Origin: CAZAKO01 sp964546145
GTDB taxonomy: Bacteria > Fidelibacterota > UBA2242
Length of the DNA: 17,821 nt
Direction of reading: 5' to 3'
NCBI GenBank assembly: GCA_964546145.1
Contig: CAZJIU010000044.1
Coordinates: 1 to 17,821, forward strand
Part shown: piece after piece, positions 15,667-17,821 of the stretch
Position numbering within the stretch: position 1 is the first letter of the stretch
Layout: the number at the start of each line of letters is the position of its first letter
Program-made: the position numbers and the translations under genes
Notes under the pieces: model-generated
Seen by the model: the letters and a program-made list of their open reading frames with translations, nothing else
Database searches by the model: none
Told to the model about the DNA's origin: nothing

Positions 15667-16922
15667 GGAATATTTTCATCATTACCCGTTGGGAATATCT
15701 CACTCGCATCCGCTCGAAATGGTTTATTATTTCCACTTTGATAATTCCCCTGATTGTAGTGGGCTCGATGTTTCTACCTTCGCTGGTGATGAAAGGGGAA
15801 TCGGGCGTAAAATTGATTGCGCTCGTGGCAGAAAACGGTGAATTGACCTGGAATATCGAGCAATTCCTCAGTGAACACTATCTTTTGAAAGATGGTCAGC
15901 TAAAATACCAGGTTATCCAGCTGGGTAATTCGGCCACAGATGATGCCCTGAAAATGGCAGCCAGTCTGCTGGATTCGGCAGTTGTTGATGCCTATGTTTA
16001 TATTCCTGCCAATGTAATTGAGTCAAATGAGGTGACCTATTACGCCCGCTATCTGGGGAATTACCGCGAGCAAGAGGAAATCCGGTCGGCGGTCAATTCG
16101 GTGTTGCTGGATCAACGAATCGCAAATTCAGGACTCGATCCCGCGATGGTTAAGGAGATTACCAAACCGGTTGATTTCAAAACAATCGAAGTCAGCGCGA
16201 GTGGTGAAATGCAGCAGCGGGATGAAATGCTTTATTATCTGATTCCGGTAATATTCGTATTGATGCTGTATTTTGCGATTGTTATGTCATCGCAGGTCTT
16301 ATTACGCAGTGTCCTGAGCGAGCGAACTAACCGGCTGATTGAAATTCTGTTGTCTTCAGTCAGCCCAACCCAATTAATGAGCGGTAAAATCCTGGGACTG
16401 GGTTTACTGGGATTGACTCAATTGACGCTGTATATGATTTTTGGTTCTTTTATTTCTGCCAATCGCGGTATTGCGATTTTATCGTCCAGAGAAATTATCT
16501 TTTTCTATTGGTATTTTGTAATCGGTTATCTGTTCTTTGCCAGCATATTTGCGGCAATCGGTTCGATTTTTACTTCGGAGCAGGATGCCCAGCAAGCCGT
16601 TTCGATAGTATCCATCATCTCGATTCTGCCGGTAATGTTATCGTCGTATGTGATTATGAATCCTGACTCAGTAGTTACTGCAATTCTTTCATTTATCCCG
16701 TTTATGACGCCTTTCTTTATGATTTTACTGATTGGGATGACTACCCCGCCTGCCTGGCAGATTATCAGCACCTCGATAGTTTTAATAGGATCGGCAGTAT
16801 TGGCGATGCTCGCCGCCGGTAAGATATTCCAAACGGCAGTACTGATGTACGGAAAACGACCGACGCTACCTGAAATTCTGCAGTGGTTGAAGCCTGTCCG
16901 ACAATCGGAAAAATTGGTTTAA
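15663..16922 (+). CDS. ABC-2 type permease, NatB-like
   Basis: The N-terminus (TRWEYLTRIRSKWFIISTLIIPLIVVGSM) is the standard start of NatB-type ABC-2 permeases, with TM1 at about 20-42. Residues 45-188 form a large extracytoplasmic domain. Six further helices lie near 190-212, 242-264, 279-301, 312-331, 337-358 and 366-386. Between TM2 and TM3, SERTNRLIEILLSSVSPTQLMSGKILG is the conserved coupling region that contacts the ATPase. At 419 residues the length is normal. The ATGA overlap with the ATPase gene indicates translational coupling. Together they form one exporter, probably for ions, lipids or drugs. Confidence 0.92.
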   Translation: MRNIFIITRWEYLTRIRSKWFIISTLIIPLIVVGSMFLPSLVMKGESGVKLIALVAENGELTWNIEQFLSEHYLLKDGQLKYQVIQLGNSATDDALKMAASLLDSAVVDAYVYIPANVIESNEVTYYARYLGNYREQEEIRSAVNSVLLDQRIANSGLDPAMVKEITKPVDFKTIEVSASGEMQQRDEMLYYLIPVIFVLMLYFAIVMSSQVLLRSVLSERTNRLIEILLSSVSPTQLMSGKILGLGLLGLTQLTLYMIFGSFISANRGIAILSSREIIFFYWYFVIGYLFFASIFAAIGSIFTSEQDAQQAVSIVSIISILPVMLSSYVIMNPDSVVTAILSFIPFMTPFFMILLIGMTTPPAWQIISTSIVLIGSAVLAMLAAGKIFQTAVLMYGKRPTLPEILQWLKPVRQSEKLV

Positions 16923-16929
16923 TTTGCGG

Positions 16930-16958
16930 TTGTGATTGAAATTTGAACCTGCTATATT
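16930..16958 (+). promoter_or_regulatory. Candidate promoter of the thioredoxin gene
   Basis: TTGTGA (16930-16935) and TATATT (16953-16958) are separated by exactly 17 nt. Transcription would start near 16965, giving a leader of about 50 nt before a good ribosome-binding site (TAAGGA, 7 nt upstream of ATG 17018). Confidence 0.5.
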
Positions 16959-17017
16959 TCCAATGAAAATTGAGTTTTAATAAATATTGTCATTTAAAAT
17001 TAATGTAAGGATTTGCG

Positions 17018-17332
17018 ATGTTGGAATTTACCGATCAGAATTTTAAAAAAGAGGTCTTGCAATCGAAGGTTCCGGTACTGGTTGATTTCTGGGCATCCTG
17101 GTGTATGCCCTGTCTGAAGATCGCCCCATTGGTTGAAGAACTATCAAATGAATATGATGGTAAGATAAAATTCGGCAAGATGAATGTCGAAAATCATCAA
17201 AAGGTTGCTCAGCAATATGGTATTAGAAGTATTCCTACGCTACTGATTTTCAAAGATGGTGAGGTAGCCAGCCAGCTGATTGGGGTCCAACCGAAACGGA
17301 ATCTGATCGAGAAAATCAAAGAGGTGTTATAG
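17018..17332 (+). CDS. trxA: Thioredoxin with a CMPC active site
   Basis: This is a complete thioredoxin of 104 residues. VPVLVDFWASWCMPCLKIAPLVEEL holds the redox pair Cys29/Cys32; KINFGKMNVE-like strand KIKFGKMNVE follows, then YGIRSIPTLLIFKDGEV with the cis-proline loop, then a C-terminal helix ending in KIKEVL. It is cytoplasmic, with no signal peptide, and reduces protein disulfides using electrons from thioredoxin reductase. The usual WCGPC is WCMPC here: Met replaces Gly between the cysteines, a position that tunes redox potential. It has its own likely promoter and a strong terminator, so it appears monocistronic. Confidence 0.95.
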   Translation: MLEFTDQNFKKEVLQSKVPVLVDFWASWCMPCLKIAPLVEELSNEYDGKIKFGKMNVENHQKVAQQYGIRSIPTLLIFKDGEVASQLIGVQPKRNLIEKIKEVL

Positions 17333-17354
17333 ACTGATTTAAAAAGTTTGTATT

Positions 17355-17389
17355 AACCTCCCGAAGGTTTAGAACCTTCGGGAGGTTTT
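17355..17389 (+). terminator. Strong intrinsic terminator after thioredoxin
   Basis: A perfect 15-bp stem, AACCTCCCGAAGGTT (17355-17369) with its complement (17373-17387), encloses a three-base loop TAG and runs into TTTT. It starts 22 bp after the thioredoxin stop. The symmetry would also allow termination on the minus strand. Confidence 0.9.
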
Positions 17390-17404
17390 GGTTTGAGTTT
17401 TTTC

Positions 17405-17433
17405 TTGACATTCCCCACATAATGAATTAAAGT
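17405..17433 (+). promoter_or_regulatory. Promoter with a perfect -35 box
   Basis: TTGACA (17405-17410) is the exact σ70 consensus and lies 17 nt upstream of TAAAGT (17428-17433), which matches four of six -10 positions. It begins 16 nt after the thioredoxin terminator, as expected for a new transcription unit reading to the right. Confidence 0.5.
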
Positions 17434-17457
17434 TTGGCTGTAATAAAGGGGCAGAAA

Positions 17458-17488
17458 GGCAGGTTTGAACTGCCCGGTTTTTACCTGC
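17458..17488 (+). other. Competing hairpins, attenuator-like
   Basis: GGCAG (17458-17462) can pair with CTGCC (17470-17474), followed shortly by five T (17478-17482). Alternatively GCAGGT (17459-17464) can pair with ACCTGC (17483-17488). The two folds share bases and are mutually exclusive. They lie just downstream of the candidate promoter. An attenuator or leader RNA is possible, but the stems are short. Confidence 0.3.
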
Positions 17489-17539
17489 TGTTATTTGACA
17501 GACTTGCGGATGAATTTACTTATTTTGGAGATGATAAGT

Positions 17540-17785
17540 ATGTCTGATATAAATAATTCTGCCGGCTCTGCAAGAGCGAAATCGCGAACATCAAAACATT
17601 CCGATTGTGGAGCAAGAAGATCTTATTATCGGAGGAGGACCAGCGTTCTGGCAAATCCCGGTTTACCGTTAACGGAATTTGGAATTCCAAACGGCAACGT
17701 TAGAGCAGCCGCTATCCGGAAAATGTTGATTGTTGAGATTTGGATGTTGATTGTCTCTACGGAGACTCTCCAACGGGAGTCCTGA
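17540..17785 (+). CDS. Doubtful small basic ORF
   Basis: ATG 17540 has GGAG 9 nt upstream and opens a frame of 81 codons beginning MSDINNSAGSARAKS, rich in Arg and Ser, with a short hydrophobic repeat MLIV near its end. It resembles no family I know. Other frames over the same DNA also show protein-like fragments, so this may be a real small protein, a shadow, or part of a frameshifted gene. Confidence 0.2.
   Translation: MSDINNSAGSARAKSRTSKHSDCGARRSYYRRRTSVLANPGLPLTEFGIPNGNVRAAAIRKMLIVEIWMLIVSTETLQRES
17666..17691. repeat. Two adjacent perfect palindromes
   Basis: CCGTTAACGG (17666-17675) is a perfect 10-bp palindrome. Two bases later TTTGGAATTCCAAA (17678-17691) is a perfect 14-bp palindrome. 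Such paired dyads are typical of dimeric regulator sites but may be chance. No terminator-like T-run follows. Confidence 0.35.
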
Positions 17786-17821
17786 TGGACCTGATGGAGG
17801 TTTTGGAGACCTGAACATTGG

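Larger units (their letters stand above)
17390..17821. other. Right-end region without a convincing gene
   Basis: About 430 bp hold a candidate promoter, competing hairpins, palindromes, an 11-bp direct repeat (ATGTTGATTGT at 17723 and 17744), a GACTCTC/GGGAGTC hairpin (17764-17781) and a 9-bp tandem repeat (CCTGATGGA, 17781-17798). Short protein-like stretches appear in different frames, interrupted by stops. It may be a long leader, a small-protein region or a decayed gene. A new gene may start beyond the right edge. Confidence 0.4.

Noticed and set aside
17613..17660. IIGGGPA as an FAD/NAD-binding Rossmann motif, possibly thioredoxin reductase beside thioredoxin
   Set aside because: The frame has a stop upstream in the same frame and another shortly after, and no further reductase motifs follow. 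The resemblance is a few residues only.
1..17821. CRISPR array, insertion sequence, prophage or toxin-antitoxin module
   Set aside because: No regularly spaced repeats, transposase, integrase, phage structural genes or paired small toxin-antitoxin genes were seen on either strand.

Overview
The window looks like a chromosomal segment of a Gram-negative (diderm) bacterium. It encodes two outer-membrane β-barrels that end in a C-terminal Phe, a lipoprotein with a lipobox, and several exported proteins. Base composition is moderate to AT-rich. TTG/GTG starts are frequent and the one tRNA has no encoded CCA. This gene content would fit the broad Bacteroidota/Marinimicrobia/Calditrichota (FCB-like) sphere, but that placement is inference and no marker here proves it. 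All protein genes are on the + strand. The only minus-strand gene is a tRNA-Leu.

Region 1 (1-6901) is a five-gene run: a truncated tandem family-2 glycosyltransferase, an ASKHA sugar kinase (BadF/ROK-like), a SpoIID/LytB-domain protein, an AmpG-type MFS permease, and a DUF1343/NamZ-like exported protein. AmpG imports muropeptides, NamZ removes terminal MurNAc, SpoIID cleaves denuded glycan, and BadF-type kinases can phosphorylate amino sugars. The run therefore reads as a cell-wall glycan salvage or remodelling cluster. Odd points are the SpoIID protein without a visible signal peptide, the large insert in the permease, and the altered catalytic motif in the NamZ-like protein. No MurQ-type etherase is in view.

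Region 2 (6902-12253) is envelope biology: a small lipoprotein, a FadL/OmpP1-like channel, an Omp85-type β-barrel without POTRA domains, and a UMF1/Atg22-like MFS permease. The second permease carries a soluble insert between TM5 and TM6, the same place as in the AmpG-like one.

Region 3 (12254-14723) holds a membrane-anchored HMA-like domain lacking its metal-binding cysteines, a strong bidirectional terminator, a minus-strand tRNA-Leu(CAG) with a good promoter, then smpB and tyrS. tyrS contains a sharply AT-rich internal block of about 360 bp.

Region 4 (14724-17332) is an ABC-2 export pair (NatA/NatB type) followed by thioredoxin with a CMPC active site and a perfect 15-bp terminator. The final ~430 bp (17390-17821) has a consensus-like promoter, competing hairpins, palindromes and short direct repeats, but no convincing intact gene.
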